NCBI GenBank assembly: GCA_030626025.1 | Contig: DAOUPT010000014.1 | Location: forward strand, 1-64,000 | Direction: 5' to 3' | Source: Anderseniella sp. | Lineage (GTDB): Bacteria > Pseudomonadota > Alphaproteobacteria > Rhizobiales > Aestuariivirgaceae | Length of the DNA stretch: 64,000 bases | Shown: positions 33,412 to 43,211 of the stretch, one piece after another | Position numbering within the stretch: position 1 is the first letter of the stretch | Layout: each line of letters begins with the position of its first letter | Position numbers and translations under genes: made by a program | Notes under the pieces: generated by a model | Told to the model about the DNA's origin: nothing | What the model saw: the letters and a program-made list of their open reading frames with translations, nothing else | The model's database searches: none

Positions 33412-36136
33412 AAGATACACTTGCCAATCGCTGCATAGCTTCTTGCGTTTTAGCCAAACTGGTTTTCAATTCAACTACTTTTTCTTTGGTTTCTTCAATC
33501 ACATGAGGTGGTGCTTTGGCAACGAACCCGGGATTGGCAAGACGGCCTTCGATTGACTTGATCTCTTTTGTTACTTTTTCGGCAGCCTTGTTTAGCCGCG
33601 TTTTTTCGGCATCAAAATCTATAACACCTTTAAGCGGCAGTGCGATTGTCGATTCGCCAAAAACGATTTGAGCAGCGCCTTCCGGGACCTCACTGGCAAT
33701 TTTCAGCCCTTCCAATCGCGCCAACCGACAGGCTTCAACTTCCCACTGCCCTGCGAGTCGACGGTTGTCGGCATTGGCCCCGACCAACAGGCAAGGAACT
33801 TTTGCACCGGCTGGTACATTCATTTCAGAGCGCACCGAGCGCACCTGGGAGACGAAATCGATAATCCAGTCAACCTCAGATTCTGCTACTGCATCGCTCA
33901 GGCCTTCAAATTTTGGCCAGGTTTGATCGGTTAACCAGCCATCACGTTTTTGACCTTTACCAGCGGTTTGTTGCCAAAGTTCTTCGGTAATGAATGGCAT
34001 AAATGGGTGAAGCATCTTGATGATTTGTTCGAGTACAAAATTTGCGGTTTTACGGGTTTCGTCGCGGGCCGCCTCATCCTCACCGTGCAGAACCGGTTTA
34101 ATGAGTTCGACATGCCAATCGCAAAAATTATTCCAGACAAATGTATAGAGCGCCGAGGCCGCTTCATTGTAGCGGTGATCTTCAATGGCAACGGCAACTT
34201 TGTCCGCAACGACCGCCATTTTACCTATAAGCGCCCGGTTGACAGGCAGGCGTGCGGCTTGCGGATCGAAAGCACCCAGTCCGAAACACTCGTTAATTTC
34301 GCAAAAGCGTGCCGCATTCCACAGCTTGGTGCCAAAGTTGCGATAACCTTCGATGCGGGGAATGGACAGTTTAATGTCCCTGCCCTGCGCCGCCATAGCA
34401 GCCAGGGTAAAGCGCAAGGCATCAGCACCGTATTGATCAACAAGACCAATCGGATCGATGACATTGCCCTTTGATTTGGACATCTTGGCGCCGTGCTCAT
34501 CGCGCACCAGAGCGTGGATGTAAACCGTGTGAAACGGGACTTCCGGCTCGCCATTTTCATCTTTCATAAAGTGCAGGCCGAACATCATCATTCGGGCAAC
34601 CCAGAAGAAAATAATGTCAAAAGCAGTGACCAGCACATCAGTTTTATAGAATTGCTCGAGTTCCTTGGTGGATTCAGGCCAGCCAAGGGTTGAGAACGGC
34701 CAAAGGGCCGATGAAAACCATGTATCGAGGACATCTTCGTCACGTCGCAGTGAAACTCGCGAGCCATAATGACGCTCAGCTGCTGCCAAAGCGAGGTTTT
34801 CGGTCTCGGCAACGAAAATCTCATCGTCGGGACCGTACCAGGCTGGAATTTGATGCCCCCACCACAATTGGCGGGAAATACACCACGGCTGGATGTTACG
34901 CATCCACTCATAATAGGTTTTATCCCAATTTGCCGGGACAAATTTGGTCTTGCCTTGCTCAACCGCCTCAATGGCCGGTTTTGCCAATACTTGCGCGTCT
35001 ACATACCATTGCGGCGTCAACCACGGTTCAATAACAACGTCCGAACGATCACCATAGGGTATCTTGTTGGTGTGGGGTTCTATTTTTTCGAGTAACCCGG
35101 CAGCTTCAAAGCGCTCGACAACGATCTTGCGCGCGTCAAACCGGTCCAGACCGTGCAGCTTCATTGTTTCATCAAGGTTGGCACTGACTGGCAGATCCTT
35201 CAAAAACGCCTCATTGCCATCGATATCAATCTGGGCATGTTTATCAAGAATGTTGATTTGATCGAGATCACAGCGTTTACCGACTTCAAAGTCGTTGAAG
35301 TCATGGGCCGGGGTGATTTTAACGGCGCCGGACCCTTGTTCAGGGTCAGCATACTCATCAGCGACAATTGGAATGCGGCGGCCAACCAATGGCAGAATTA
35401 CGAATTTTCCAACCAGATCCTTGTAGCGCTCATCATCAGGATGAACAGCAACCCCGCTATCACCCAACATAGTTTCCGGCCGGGTTGTAGCGACCGTGAT
35501 GAATTGTCCATCTTGCCCTTCGATCGGGTATTTGAAATGCCAAAGGTGGCCTTCCTTCTCAACCGGAACGACCTCAAGATCTGAAATCGCGGTCAGCAGT
35601 TTTGGGTCCCAATTGACCAACCGCATGTCTTTGTAGATCAGGCCTTCTTGAAAGAGCTGGACAAAAACCTTGCGAACTGCATCGGACAGTCCCTCATCCA
35701 TGGTAAAACGCTCGCGCGACCAGTCACAAGAGGCGCCGAGACGACGAAGTTGCCGGGTGATTGTGCCGCCCGATTCTTCTTTCCATTCCCATATCCGTTC
35801 AACAAACTTTTCGCGTCCCATCTCCCAGCGGGTCGGTTCATTGGCAGCAGCCAATTGGCGTTCGACAACCATTTGGGTGGCGATACCGGCATGATCCATG
35901 CCCGGTTGCCATAAAACATTTTTGCCGCGCATCCGCTCAAAGCGGCATAGGATATCCTGAATGGTGTTGTTTAGCGCATGCCCCATGTGCAGTGAGCCAG
36001 TAACATTGGGTGGCGGGATGACAATGCAGAACGGGTCGGCATCGGGCTTATTGCCTGCTTTGAACGCACCTGAGGTTTCCCAGGCTTGATAGAGACGTTG
36101 TTCAACATCTTCCGGTTTGAAATGTTTTTCCAGCAT
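33410..36136 (-). CDS. valS: Valyl-tRNA synthetase
   Basis: This 908-residue class I synthetase has PPPNVTGSLHMGHAL (HIGH motif, residue about 45), an editing domain (about 190-330), MSKSKGNVIDP (KMSKS motif), the anticodon-binding domain around 620-760 and the C-terminal coiled-coil arm (about 840-908). It charges tRNA-Val and edits mischarged Thr. Length and motifs are normal. It follows popZ on the same strand. Confidence 0.97.
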   Translation of the reverse strand: MLEKHFKPEDVEQRLYQAWETSGAFKAGNKPDADPFCIVIPPPNVTGSLHMGHALNNTIQDILCRFERMRGKNVLWQPGMDHAGIATQMVVERQLAAANEPTRWEMGREKFVERIWEWKEESGGTITRQLRRLGASCDWSRERFTMDEGLSDAVRKVFVQLFQEGLIYKDMRLVNWDPKLLTAISDLEVVPVEKEGHLWHFKYPIEGQDGQFITVATTRPETMLGDSGVAVHPDDERYKDLVGKFVILPLVGRRIPIVADEYADPEQGSGAVKITPAHDFNDFEVGKRCDLDQINILDKHAQIDIDGNEAFLKDLPVSANLDETMKLHGLDRFDARKIVVERFEAAGLLEKIEPHTNKIPYGDRSDVVIEPWLTPQWYVDAQVLAKPAIEAVEQGKTKFVPANWDKTYYEWMRNIQPWCISRQLWWGHQIPAWYGPDDEIFVAETENLALAAAERHYGSRVSLRRDEDVLDTWFSSALWPFSTLGWPESTKELEQFYKTDVLVTAFDIIFFWVARMMMFGLHFMKDENGEPEVPFHTVYIHALVRDEHGAKMSKSKGNVIDPIGLVDQYGADALRFTLAAMAAQGRDIKLSIPRIEGYRNFGTKLWNAARFCEINECFGLGAFDPQAARLPVNRALIGKMAVVADKVAVAIEDHRYNEAASALYTFVWNNFCDWHVELIKPVLHGEDEAARDETRKTANFVLEQIIKMLHPFMPFITEELWQQTAGKGQKRDGWLTDQTWPKFEGLSDAVAESEVDWIIDFVSQVRSVRSEMNVPAGAKVPCLLVGANADNRRLAGQWEVEACRLARLEGLKIASEVPEGAAQIVFGESTIALPLKGVIDFDAEKTRLNKAAEKVTKEIKSIEGRLANPGFVAKAPPHVIEETKEKVVELKTSLAKTQEAMQRLASVS

Positions 36137-36228
36137 TTTGGGACTTTCGGCAATATCAGCGATATAGATTGAATTGGTTTGTGGTGCGGTTTAACGCTCC
36201 AATCATCATCTTGCAAGACGCTGTGTCG

Positions 36229-37230
36229 TTATTTGCCGCCCCAGCGGGAAACGCGCTCGATTTCCTCGCGTACCAACCGCTCAACAAGCCGAGGCAAGTT
36301 CTCATCAAGCCATGATTGCAGCATTGGACGTAGCAAGTCTCGGGTGATCTCGTCAATGGAGCGTTCACCCGATGTTGCATTGCCGATAATTGTATCTGCC
36401 AACCGGTTAAAAGCGGCTGATGTTTCTGCTGCGCTTTCATCTGATGTTAGCGGTACTGGCATCTGCGGTACTGGTTCTTGTTGGGTTGGTGCCTGTTGGG
36501 TTGGCACCTGCGGTGCAGCTTCAACAATCGGTTGAACCACGTGCTGAATGGTTTGTGTCTCGGGCGTATAGTGTTGTTCCTGCAAAATCTCTGGTTCCGG
36601 TTCCAGATAAGCTTGTCGGGTTTGCGGACTGAATGAATCTTCCACTTCCTCAAACTGTTCGGGTTCGGGAGCATAACCGTACTCTTGGATGTACTCTTCC
36701 TGGGTTTCGACATATTCAGCGTCGCTGATTTCATCAGTTTCCAGATCCCCGGTCCGAAACTCGTCAATTGCGTCTGGTTGCGGGTCGCCAAGTCCGGCGC
36801 GTTTTAATTTTTCAAGGGCATCTTCAAGACGAGCGTCACCGCTTAAAATTCCGGCAAACCCGTTAGCGCCGGTGGTGTGTCGCAGCGGCGCTGGGCTTGA
36901 TGCTGTATTGCGGGCGAGTGCATGGGGTGAAGTGGCACCTAGCTCATGCAGTTGATTACGCAGTTTGAAAAAGTTTTCTGAATGCTGACGGGTTGAGCCG
37001 CTGGCTTGACCATTTGCTGGTTGCAGACTGACTCGTGTCTGGTTCATCGAACCGGAAACAGTGGCACCGACAGCCTGCTTTTCAGCGAACTGTTGTTGCG
37101 GAACCGATGCCTGCTGAATCAATTGACCTTTTGCATCGCCATGAATTGCCTGACGAATTGATACCAACAATTCTTCAACGCTCGGCTGGCTTTGTGTGGA
37201 TGCCCGATTTTGTGTGTCTGGCCTGCTCAT
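36229..37230 (-). CDS. popZ: Pole-organising protein PopZ (DUF2497)
   Basis: This 333-residue protein has a short N-terminal helix (QPSVEELLVSIRQAIHG), a long acidic Glu/Pro/Gln-rich middle (about 100-265) and the conserved C-terminus FNRLADTIIGN, TRDLLRPMLQSWLDENLP, RLVREEIERVSRWG. PopZ self-assembles at the cell pole and anchors the chromosome origin and polar factors. The location directly upstream of valS is the usual alphaproteobacterial order. ATG 37230 is taken; starts at 37236 or 37242 are possible. Confidence 0.9.
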   Translation of the reverse strand: MSRPDTQNRASTQSQPSVEELLVSIRQAIHGDAKGQLIQQASVPQQQFAEKQAVGATVSGSMNQTRVSLQPANGQASGSTRQHSENFFKLRNQLHELGATSPHALARNTASSPAPLRHTTGANGFAGILSGDARLEDALEKLKRAGLGDPQPDAIDEFRTGDLETDEISDAEYVETQEEYIQEYGYAPEPEQFEEVEDSFSPQTRQAYLEPEPEILQEQHYTPETQTIQHVVQPIVEAAPQVPTQQAPTQQEPVPQMPVPLTSDESAAETSAAFNRLADTIIGNATSGERSIDEITRDLLRPMLQSWLDENLPRLVERLVREEIERVSRWGGK

Positions 37231-37418
37231 GGTCATTATCACTTTACGTCACTTTACGCGAATCACTAAACTTTTATAAACTTTAAATTTGCCCATATCG
37301 TGGTTCAGTGCAAACTGAACCTGTCAACTACGCACAGCTTATAGACAGAAAAAGTACTCGTCACGCTTGTTTTTGAGCGATTCCCGCAATGAAACAGTTT
37401 TTTAAACAATTGTTAAAA

Positions 37419-38789
37419 CTATTTGATGTTGGCGCCAAAATATTGGTCACGCACCCGGCGGGCATTCACAGAAGGGTCATGAATCGCCACGGAAAGACGC
37501 AAATGACGCGCAGTCATGCGACCGGTTGCTGCTATCAACTGATAGGCGGCAACAACTTTATTGCGTTGAGCAACCGCCAGAGTCACTTGAGAGTTTACAA
37601 GCTCACGCTTGGCATCAAGGATGTCCAACGTGGTTCGTGAACCGACCAGTGCTTCCTGACGAACCCCACTCAAAGCCAAAGCGTTGGCACTGACCTGCGC
37701 TTTGATTGAAGTGATGGTTTGCCGACTTGCAACAAAGGCATTCCAGGTACTGACCACAGATTGTCGAACCTGTCGGCGGGTATCCAAAATCAACAATTGA
37801 CGTTCGCTGGCCTGTTGTTTTGCCTGACGAACCTGTGAATAGACCCGTCCAGCCTGATAAAGCGGAATAGACACAACACCTTGAATTACCCCGGTGCCGG
37901 TACGCTTTATAGTTGATGTAGGTTCTGAGCGCAAAGAATATTGGGCTTGCAAACTCAAGGTTGGTAACAGGTCACCTTTGAGCACTTTTATGTTTTGTTG
38001 GGCTGCTTCAAGATTAAATGCGGCCGCCAGTATGCTAGGTGAAGTTTTTGAAGCCGTGTTCAATGCGGCCTGTAAACTTCGCGGCACACTTCGTGATATA
38101 CCGGGGAAGCGCAGTCGCGACGGTCGGTGGCCGATTACGCGAATGTATGATGCAATGCTTGCTGCCAAATTTGAACGGGCAACAGCCAAGTCAGCCCTGG
38201 AACTGGCAAGACGGGCACGTGATTGTGCAACATCTGTACGTGTAATTTCACCAACGGCAAATCTGGCATTGGAAGCTGCCAATTGACTAATTAAAAAAGA
38301 AACATTCTTACGACGCAACGCGGCAATATCCTGATCCCGGATAACATCCATATAAGCTGTCGCGCCATCTAGTAAAACACCTTGCTCAACCGATAAGAGT
38401 TGCTGGCGGCTGGCGTTTACAACAGCTTCTGCCTGCTTGGTGCCGGAAACAGTCTTAAAGCCACGAAAAATCGGCTGATTCAAGGTTATCGAAAATCCGG
38501 CAGGGTTAGTTTTACTGGTCTTAAAACCTGTTGAATTTGACCATTGAGCGCCGGCGTCCGCATTGGCAGACACTGTTGGTCGCCAGCCGGAAAGGGCTTG
38601 AGAAACGTTTTCATCAACTCCGCGTTGTCGGGCTCTGTCGGCCTGCAAACCAGGATGGTTCCTGTAGGCAGATTTTAAAGCTGAGGGTAAGGATTCAGCA
38701 TCGGCAGAGTTAGAGAGACCAAAACCGGCTGCAAACACTGCTAGCCCAATTGCTAAAAAAGTGGTTTTTGATGCATAATTAACGACCAT
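37419..38789 (-). CDS. TolC-family outer membrane efflux protein
   Basis: The protein has 456 residues with a signal peptide (FLAIGLAVFAAGFGLSNSADA) from the ATG at 38789. Two repeats of long helices and strands (LKSAYRNHPGLQADRARQRG; SAKTSPSILAA-like second half) and LNQPIFRGFKT, IPLYQAGRVYSQVRQAKQQA are TolC hallmarks. It should form the outer-membrane channel of type I secretion and drug efflux. In Hyphomicrobiales the pcm-tolC-popZ-valS order is common. An N-terminally longer frame (to 38957) is unlikely. Confidence 0.92.
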   Translation of the reverse strand: MVVNYASKTTFLAIGLAVFAAGFGLSNSADAESLPSALKSAYRNHPGLQADRARQRGVDENVSQALSGWRPTVSANADAGAQWSNSTGFKTSKTNPAGFSITLNQPIFRGFKTVSGTKQAEAVVNASRQQLLSVEQGVLLDGATAYMDVIRDQDIAALRRKNVSFLISQLAASNARFAVGEITRTDVAQSRARLASSRADLAVARSNLAASIASYIRVIGHRPSRLRFPGISRSVPRSLQAALNTASKTSPSILAAAFNLEAAQQNIKVLKGDLLPTLSLQAQYSLRSEPTSTIKRTGTGVIQGVVSIPLYQAGRVYSQVRQAKQQASERQLLILDTRRQVRQSVVSTWNAFVASRQTITSIKAQVSANALALSGVRQEALVGSRTTLDILDAKRELVNSQVTLAVAQRNKVVAAYQLIAATGRMTARHLRLSVAIHDPSVNARRVRDQYFGANIK

Positions 38790-39102
38790 TTTTTGCCTAA
38801 CGCAAATTTCCGCACTGGTTTTTTGCGCAATTTTCGGCATTGTATCCCGCATTGTAAGGTGCCCGCTGTTAAACTCTTTTGTTTTTTTATATATATCAGT
38901 CTGATATAGGATTGTCAGCATTCTTAGCAAACCACTATATCGCAGGCAAGAGCACAAAAGAACTCATATGAAATTTATTGAACTCTATCTCCTGATCCCA
39001 TTTCTGCGTTGACGACACACCTTTTACGCAGAAAACCGTCAGATATTTGGATAAATGATGTTAATTTCGAAAGGCCGGTGTAGAAACATTTATGTTGTAA
39101 AT
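38790..39102. other. Gap between tolC-like and pcm genes
   Basis: The 313 bases probably hold the promoter of the tolC-like gene; the reverse strand has TTGACA-like and AT-rich stretches near 38880-38920. I see no gene and no clear terminator for pcm. Confidence 0.35.
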
Positions 39103-39756
39103 TTAAAACTGGAAACTTCTTTCGGCGGGCTCAAAGCCCATCAACAACGGTGCTGAAGCATCAAATGCCGCCCAAGATGACAGTTTTCCATTAGATTTTG
39201 TCACAATGGTTGCTTTTCCCCGATTTTCCTCACCAATTACAGCTACCAATCGGCCATTTTCAGCCAATTGATCAATAAATGATTGTGGTGCAACAGGAAT
39301 GCGCCCATTTACCACAATTACGTCAAAGGGTGCCTCACTGGCCATACCGCTGGCATGATCACCACAGACTACCGCTGCATTGGTGACACCCAGCTCAAGC
39401 AGTTTTTTACCACAGAGTTCACAAAGTTCTTTGTCTTGTTCAATGCCGACCACCGATTCTGCCAATTGCGCAATGATCGCAGTCGAATAGCCCGTCCCCG
39501 GCCCTATATCGAGGACCAGATCTGATGGTTTAATTTCGGCCAATTGCAAAAGGCGGCCAAGAACCATGGGTTCAAGCAAAAAACGACCGTTGCCGATCGG
39601 TAATTCTTCATCAAGATATGCAACTGAGCGGTGCGACGGGCTTACAAAATGCTCGCGTTCAACCGCGGCCAACGCAGATACCAACGATAAACTGGTGATG
39701 CCGTTGGGGCGAATTTGCGATTCCACCATATTTTGACGTGCAACTGAGAATTCCAT
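39103..39756 (-). CDS. pcm: Protein-L-isoaspartate O-methyltransferase family protein
   Basis: This 217-residue protein has MVESQIRPNGI at the N-terminus and the SAM-binding motif VLDIGPGTGYSTAIIAQLA with VVGIEQDKEL. ApaG-like and repair partners are not nearby. The family methylates damaged isoaspartyl residues so that they can revert. In this group the gene is regularly next to tolC, and a role in protein quality control there has not been settled. Confidence 0.88.
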   Translation of the reverse strand: MEFSVARQNMVESQIRPNGITSLSLVSALAAVEREHFVSPSHRSVAYLDEELPIGNGRFLLEPMVLGRLLQLAEIKPSDLVLDIGPGTGYSTAIIAQLAESVVGIEQDKELCELCGKKLLELGVTNAAVVCGDHASGMASEAPFDVIVVNGRIPVAPQSFIDQLAENGRLVAVIGEENRGKATIVTKSNGKLSSWAAFDASAPLLMGFEPAERSFQF

Positions 39757-39950
39757 TTCCCGACATCCTGATACTGACTTTGGAAGTGCTCACAAATACC
39801 CCATATTCTCAAGTTAGCCAATTTTTAATTGGTTTTTCCTTGGTTTTAAAACTTTCTTCAATGATGATTGTAAATAAAACAGTTTAGGACGATAAAACGG
39901 CTTCTTTTGTGGAAGGTATTGCTCTATACAAGCGCCCACCACTCATATGA

Positions 39951-40024
39951 GGCCTCGTGGCGGAGTGGCTACGCAGCGGATTGCAAATCCGTGTACTCCA
40001 GTTCGATTCTGGACGAGGCCTCCA
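39951..40024 (+). tRNA. tRNA-Cys(GCA)
   Basis: The gene is 74 bases. Acceptor GGCCTCG pairs with CGAGGCC, the anticodon loop TTGCAAA carries GCA, the T loop is TTCGATT and CCA is encoded. No integrase is close, so I see no insertion at this tRNA. Confidence 0.93.
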
Positions 40025-40433
40025 ATGATTTCAATGAGTTAGTCGATTTTTTCGAAAACACCATTTGAATCGTACCACATTTAATACCTCGTGAAGCTTT
40101 AAAGTTTGGCCTTTGGTTCTCAACCATGCCAATGATTCCGGCAGGGCTGCTGCTGTTACTGGGATATACGGTCAAAACGAATACTTGGGTGAAAGACAGA
40201 GGTCGTTAGACGCGTGGGCGGTGAGAGTTATAGGGATTGTTGAAGGTGGAGAGGCGGCGGGGAACGTTTTCAAGTTATGTTGATGGAAAGATATCCGAGC
40301 CTTGCGCGTTAATGTGAAGCCGCTATAGTTGAACTCAATACCATCGCGCGCTTTTCTCAGACTTGCTGTGCGATCACATTTGCGGTCAATCGGGAAATGG
40401 GAGGGTTTGGCGTTGCGGATATTTGCACCCATT
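40025..40433. other. Gap after tRNA-Cys
   Basis: The 409 bases show only low-quality open frames on either strand. The last part probably holds the promoter of the peptidoglycan-binding-like gene. Confidence 0.35.
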
Positions 40434-41216
40434 ATGGGCGCGTTGCTTTTCAGTTTCGCAATCATGATTGTGCCAGCTCAACCAGTTCTGGCGCAAACGG
40501 TGAGCGAAGTATGGGTAACAACAAAGGATACCAAAAGCATTGCCATTCTTGAGGCTTTTGTTGAGGCGTTTCCAGACTCCATCTATGCAAAGCTGGCCAA
40601 AGCCCGGATCAAGGAGCTGCGTGGCCAGAGCGGATCGGATGGCGGTGCAGATGAACAATTGCCCGCCAAGCCCACGCTCCGCGAAAATACTGGCCAAGCA
40701 CAGGGAAATAAACAACCTGAATTCCAATTTGCCAACAGGCGCGAACTGGTGCGCGCTATCCAAACTGAGTTGAAAAAACAACGTTGCTATTCCGCGAAAG
40801 TAGATGGCATATGGGGAAATGGAAGCCGCAGGGCGGTCGACACTTTCATTCAATATGCGGGCGTTGCGACAGATGGTGAACCGTCAAGAGATTTGTACAA
40901 CACCGTGCGGGCAACCAGCGGACCGGTCTGCCCGCTTAGCTGCGGTGCCCGTTTTGTTGTCGGGAACGGCAAGTGTGTTCTGAAAACCTGCAAGAAAGGC
41001 GAACGCTTGTCACGCCGTGGCAAATGCGTAAAACCGGTGGCAAAGAGGCCATGCAACGAATGGCGCTGGCGCGATGACACATGCACTGCCTACGTAAAAA
41101 ACATGGTCTGCTACATCCCGAAATCCGAAGCCAGAAACCTTTATTGCGGATGCCCCCAACGTCCCCCACCGCAATTTCGCCATTGTAAATACCGTATAGT
41201 CGGCGGAGCTGGCTGA
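40434..41216 (+). CDS. Exported Cys-rich protein with peptidoglycan-binding-like domain
   Basis: This protein has 260 residues from the ATG at 40434, chosen because it starts a signal peptide (LLFSFAIMIVPAQPVLA). After a short helical part (TKDTKSIAILEAFVEAFPDS, a TPR-like 'outer membrane lipoprotein' motif) comes RAIQTELKKQRCYSAKVDG and WGNGSRRAVDTFIQYAG, a PG-binding_1-type fold. The last 90 residues have about twelve Cys in a knot-like pattern. It likely sits in the periplasm on peptidoglycan. The frame extends upstream to 40329 without a better start. Confidence 0.7.
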   Translation: MGALLFSFAIMIVPAQPVLAQTVSEVWVTTKDTKSIAILEAFVEAFPDSIYAKLAKARIKELRGQSGSDGGADEQLPAKPTLRENTGQAQGNKQPEFQFANRRELVRAIQTELKKQRCYSAKVDGIWGNGSRRAVDTFIQYAGVATDGEPSRDLYNTVRATSGPVCPLSCGARFVVGNGKCVLKTCKKGERLSRRGKCVKPVAKRPCNEWRWRDDTCTAYVKNMVCYIPKSEARNLYCGCPQRPPPQFRHCKYRIVGGAG

Positions 41217-42125
41217 AAAGCGCAGGGCATTGGATACCTGGGCTTTGAGATTGTTGAGGTTAAAGGCAATGCTGATAACGTGGTGAAATTCAAAGCCTAG
41301 AAAACTCTAAAAATTGTAAGGGACAGAAAACCATCAATACTTAGGGGCCAATATGCCATATTTGCCGTTAATTTGTGAAATACCCATTGGTCCTTATAAC
41401 CTTCGTCGTCCACCGAATCCGGTCGGTATTTTGCCTAGTGGCAATGGACCACGCCTGTACTAGTTTTCATGTGACAGCATTGGCCAGGCGGCGAACTTTT
41501 TCGGCAACCGCCACCATGTGCTTGGGCAATTGTTGGTAGGACCATAGATAAAATTCCAATTGCTAATACGACTACTTTCATTGCTGGCACTCCCATAAAG
41601 TTCGCATAACGTCTCCACTAAAGCATGGCTCCTTTTTTGAGATTCATGTGACATGCTTTAAGTCTTTGTTTTTACGCATGTCTTTATCCCAAAACCGGTG
41701 CCCACTTTTGGGAGACATGCTTTAATCGTAGCCTTCAATTATTTACTGGAAGTTAAATTCAACCATGGGCAACTAAACTAAACCTGAATGGTAAAGTGTT
41801 TGCCATCATATAAAATTGGACAAAATCTTGGATGCAAACATTGGACCGAACCGATACCATCAAAATCGAACCGTCTCAAGACTGATATCGATTCCACGTT
41901 CATGAAGTAAATTTTCCACGTTGCAGAGTGAGAGCAGAAAGCGGACGTACATTATCACCGCAACGCGAATGATTTCAGGTGAAGCCTTGAAATAGCGGAA
42001 TGGATTTTTCATCAACCAAGCCTACGAGGCGTGCAAACAGAGCTCAAGTTATTTTCCTCTGACAGTGCCTCTGGCACGTTTTTTGCTGCGGTATGATGGC
42101 CAGAAACAAGCAGGAAAATCCAACC
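41217..42125. other. Long gene-poor stretch
   Basis: The 909 bases contain no gene I can support. A 36-codon frame (41353-41463) has no ribosome-binding site and a Pro-rich product of doubtful value. Two palindromic repeats lie at 41617-41726. The end holds the promoter for the YdcF-like gene. Confidence 0.45.
41617..41726. repeat. Palindromic intergenic repeat, two copies
   Basis: GCATGTC (41676-41682) pairs with GACATGC (41714-41720), and CCCAAAA (41688-41694) with TTTTGGG (41706-41712), around CCGGTGCCCAC. This design, with AAAACCGG in the loop side, is that of short palindromic repeats found in many copies in Hyphomicrobiales. A weaker copy with GCATG/CATGC ends lies just before it (41617-41657). 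Confidence 0.6.
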
Positions 42126-42914
42126 ATGTCTTTCTATCTCTCAAAAATAATCTGGGCTGTCGTACAACCAACAATACTTATAGGGCTCTTGTTGTTGATG
42201 GGGATTGCTCTGCTCGTTTTCAACAGGAGAACGATGGGACTGATTGCGGTGGGTATTGGAAGCTTCTGCTACTGTTCGATTGTGTTTCTTTCGGCCGGTC
42301 AATTCCTAATCGCCCCGTTGGAAAACCGATATCCGGCAAATCCGGATTTACCTGCAAAAGTTGACGGTATTCTAGTTCTTTCCGGCCCTCTGGATCGTCG
42401 AATGACGGTTGCACGACAGCAATTGTCCATTCGTGACGGTGCGGAAAGATATTTGGAGTTTTCAAAACTCCTACGCAGATACAAAGACGTTGAAGCAGTG
42501 ATATCGGGAGGCAATCCCTCGTTGGCGGGGAAATTGGAAGGTCAGGCTGTGTTCGCCAGGCAAATTCTCGATCGTGTCGGAATCGAGGAATCCCGCGTTA
42601 AATTAGAAATCAATAGCAGGAACACCGACGAAAACATTCGCTTCTCGCACAATTTGCTAAAACCATCTGCCGACAGCAAATGGATTATCATCACGTCTGC
42701 TTATCATATGCCCCGTGCCCAGGCGGTACTGAAAAAACTGGCATGGAAAACGATTCCTTATCCGGTCGATTTCAAAACGGAAGGTCAGAATGGTCGTGTC
42801 CTGTTCACAATGGACAGTGGTGAAGCGTTTACGGTTGTTGATCTGGCCATCAAAGAATGGCTTGGCCTGTTGTACTACTACCTGACGGGCAAATCAGCGG
42901 CATTGTGGCCATGA
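42126..42914 (+). CDS. YdcF-family membrane protein (DUF218)
   Basis: The protein has 262 residues from the ATG at 42126 (AGGA upstream). Two membrane helices lie at about 8-55. The DUF218 domain follows: VDGILVLSG, then VISGGNPSLAG, ESRVKLEINSRNTDENIRF and IITSAYHMPRAQAVLKK. ElyC and SanA in this family act in envelope precursor metabolism. A start at 42093 is possible but has no ribosome-binding site. It may be transcribed alone. Confidence 0.87.
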   Translation: MSFYLSKIIWAVVQPTILIGLLLLMGIALLVFNRRTMGLIAVGIGSFCYCSIVFLSAGQFLIAPLENRYPANPDLPAKVDGILVLSGPLDRRMTVARQQLSIRDGAERYLEFSKLLRRYKDVEAVISGGNPSLAGKLEGQAVFARQILDRVGIEESRVKLEINSRNTDENIRFSHNLLKPSADSKWIIITSAYHMPRAQAVLKKLAWKTIPYPVDFKTEGQNGRVLFTMDSGEAFTVVDLAIKEWLGLLYYYLTGKSAALWP

Positions 42915-43046
42915 CTAGTCGAGGCCGAGATGCTTTGAACGCTGCAATTCATTATAGATACTTACAACGCCTGTCTCTGCACAAATAGCTGGTGAAACAA
43001 GGATAACGAGTAGAGCAAAAATTGAAAAAGACGTTTTGGTAATCAT
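42915..43046 (-). CDS. Very small exported peptide
   Basis: This is a 43-codon reverse frame. AGAGG stands nine bases before the ATG at 43046. The product has a textbook signal peptide (SIFALLVILVSPAICA) and then only about 20 residues, GVVSIYNELQRSKHLGLD. It abuts the end of the YdcF-like gene. The signal peptide plus site make a real gene plausible. The function is unknown. Confidence 0.45.
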   Translation of the reverse strand: MITKTSFSIFALLVILVSPAICAETGVVSIYNELQRSKHLGLD

Positions 43047-43211
43047 TGTTTTAACCTCTAATATCTGCAAACGCATAAATACCTAGATCACGAACCTTCA
43101 GGCCGTTGTATCAAAATACAGCTTGATTAGCCGAAGCAGTCATTGTCGTACGCCCAATCGAATCCCCCGTTGACCAAGTTGCAGTTTCCTGTCCGGGCTA
43201 GAATCAAGTCG

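Noticed and set aside
39969-40175. 68-codon reverse frame overlapping tRNA-Cys
   Set aside because: It runs through the tRNA gene on the opposite strand and has no ribosome-binding site.
41353-41463. 36-codon Pro-rich frame
   Set aside because: It has no ribosome-binding site, no signal peptide and no neighbour that supports it.
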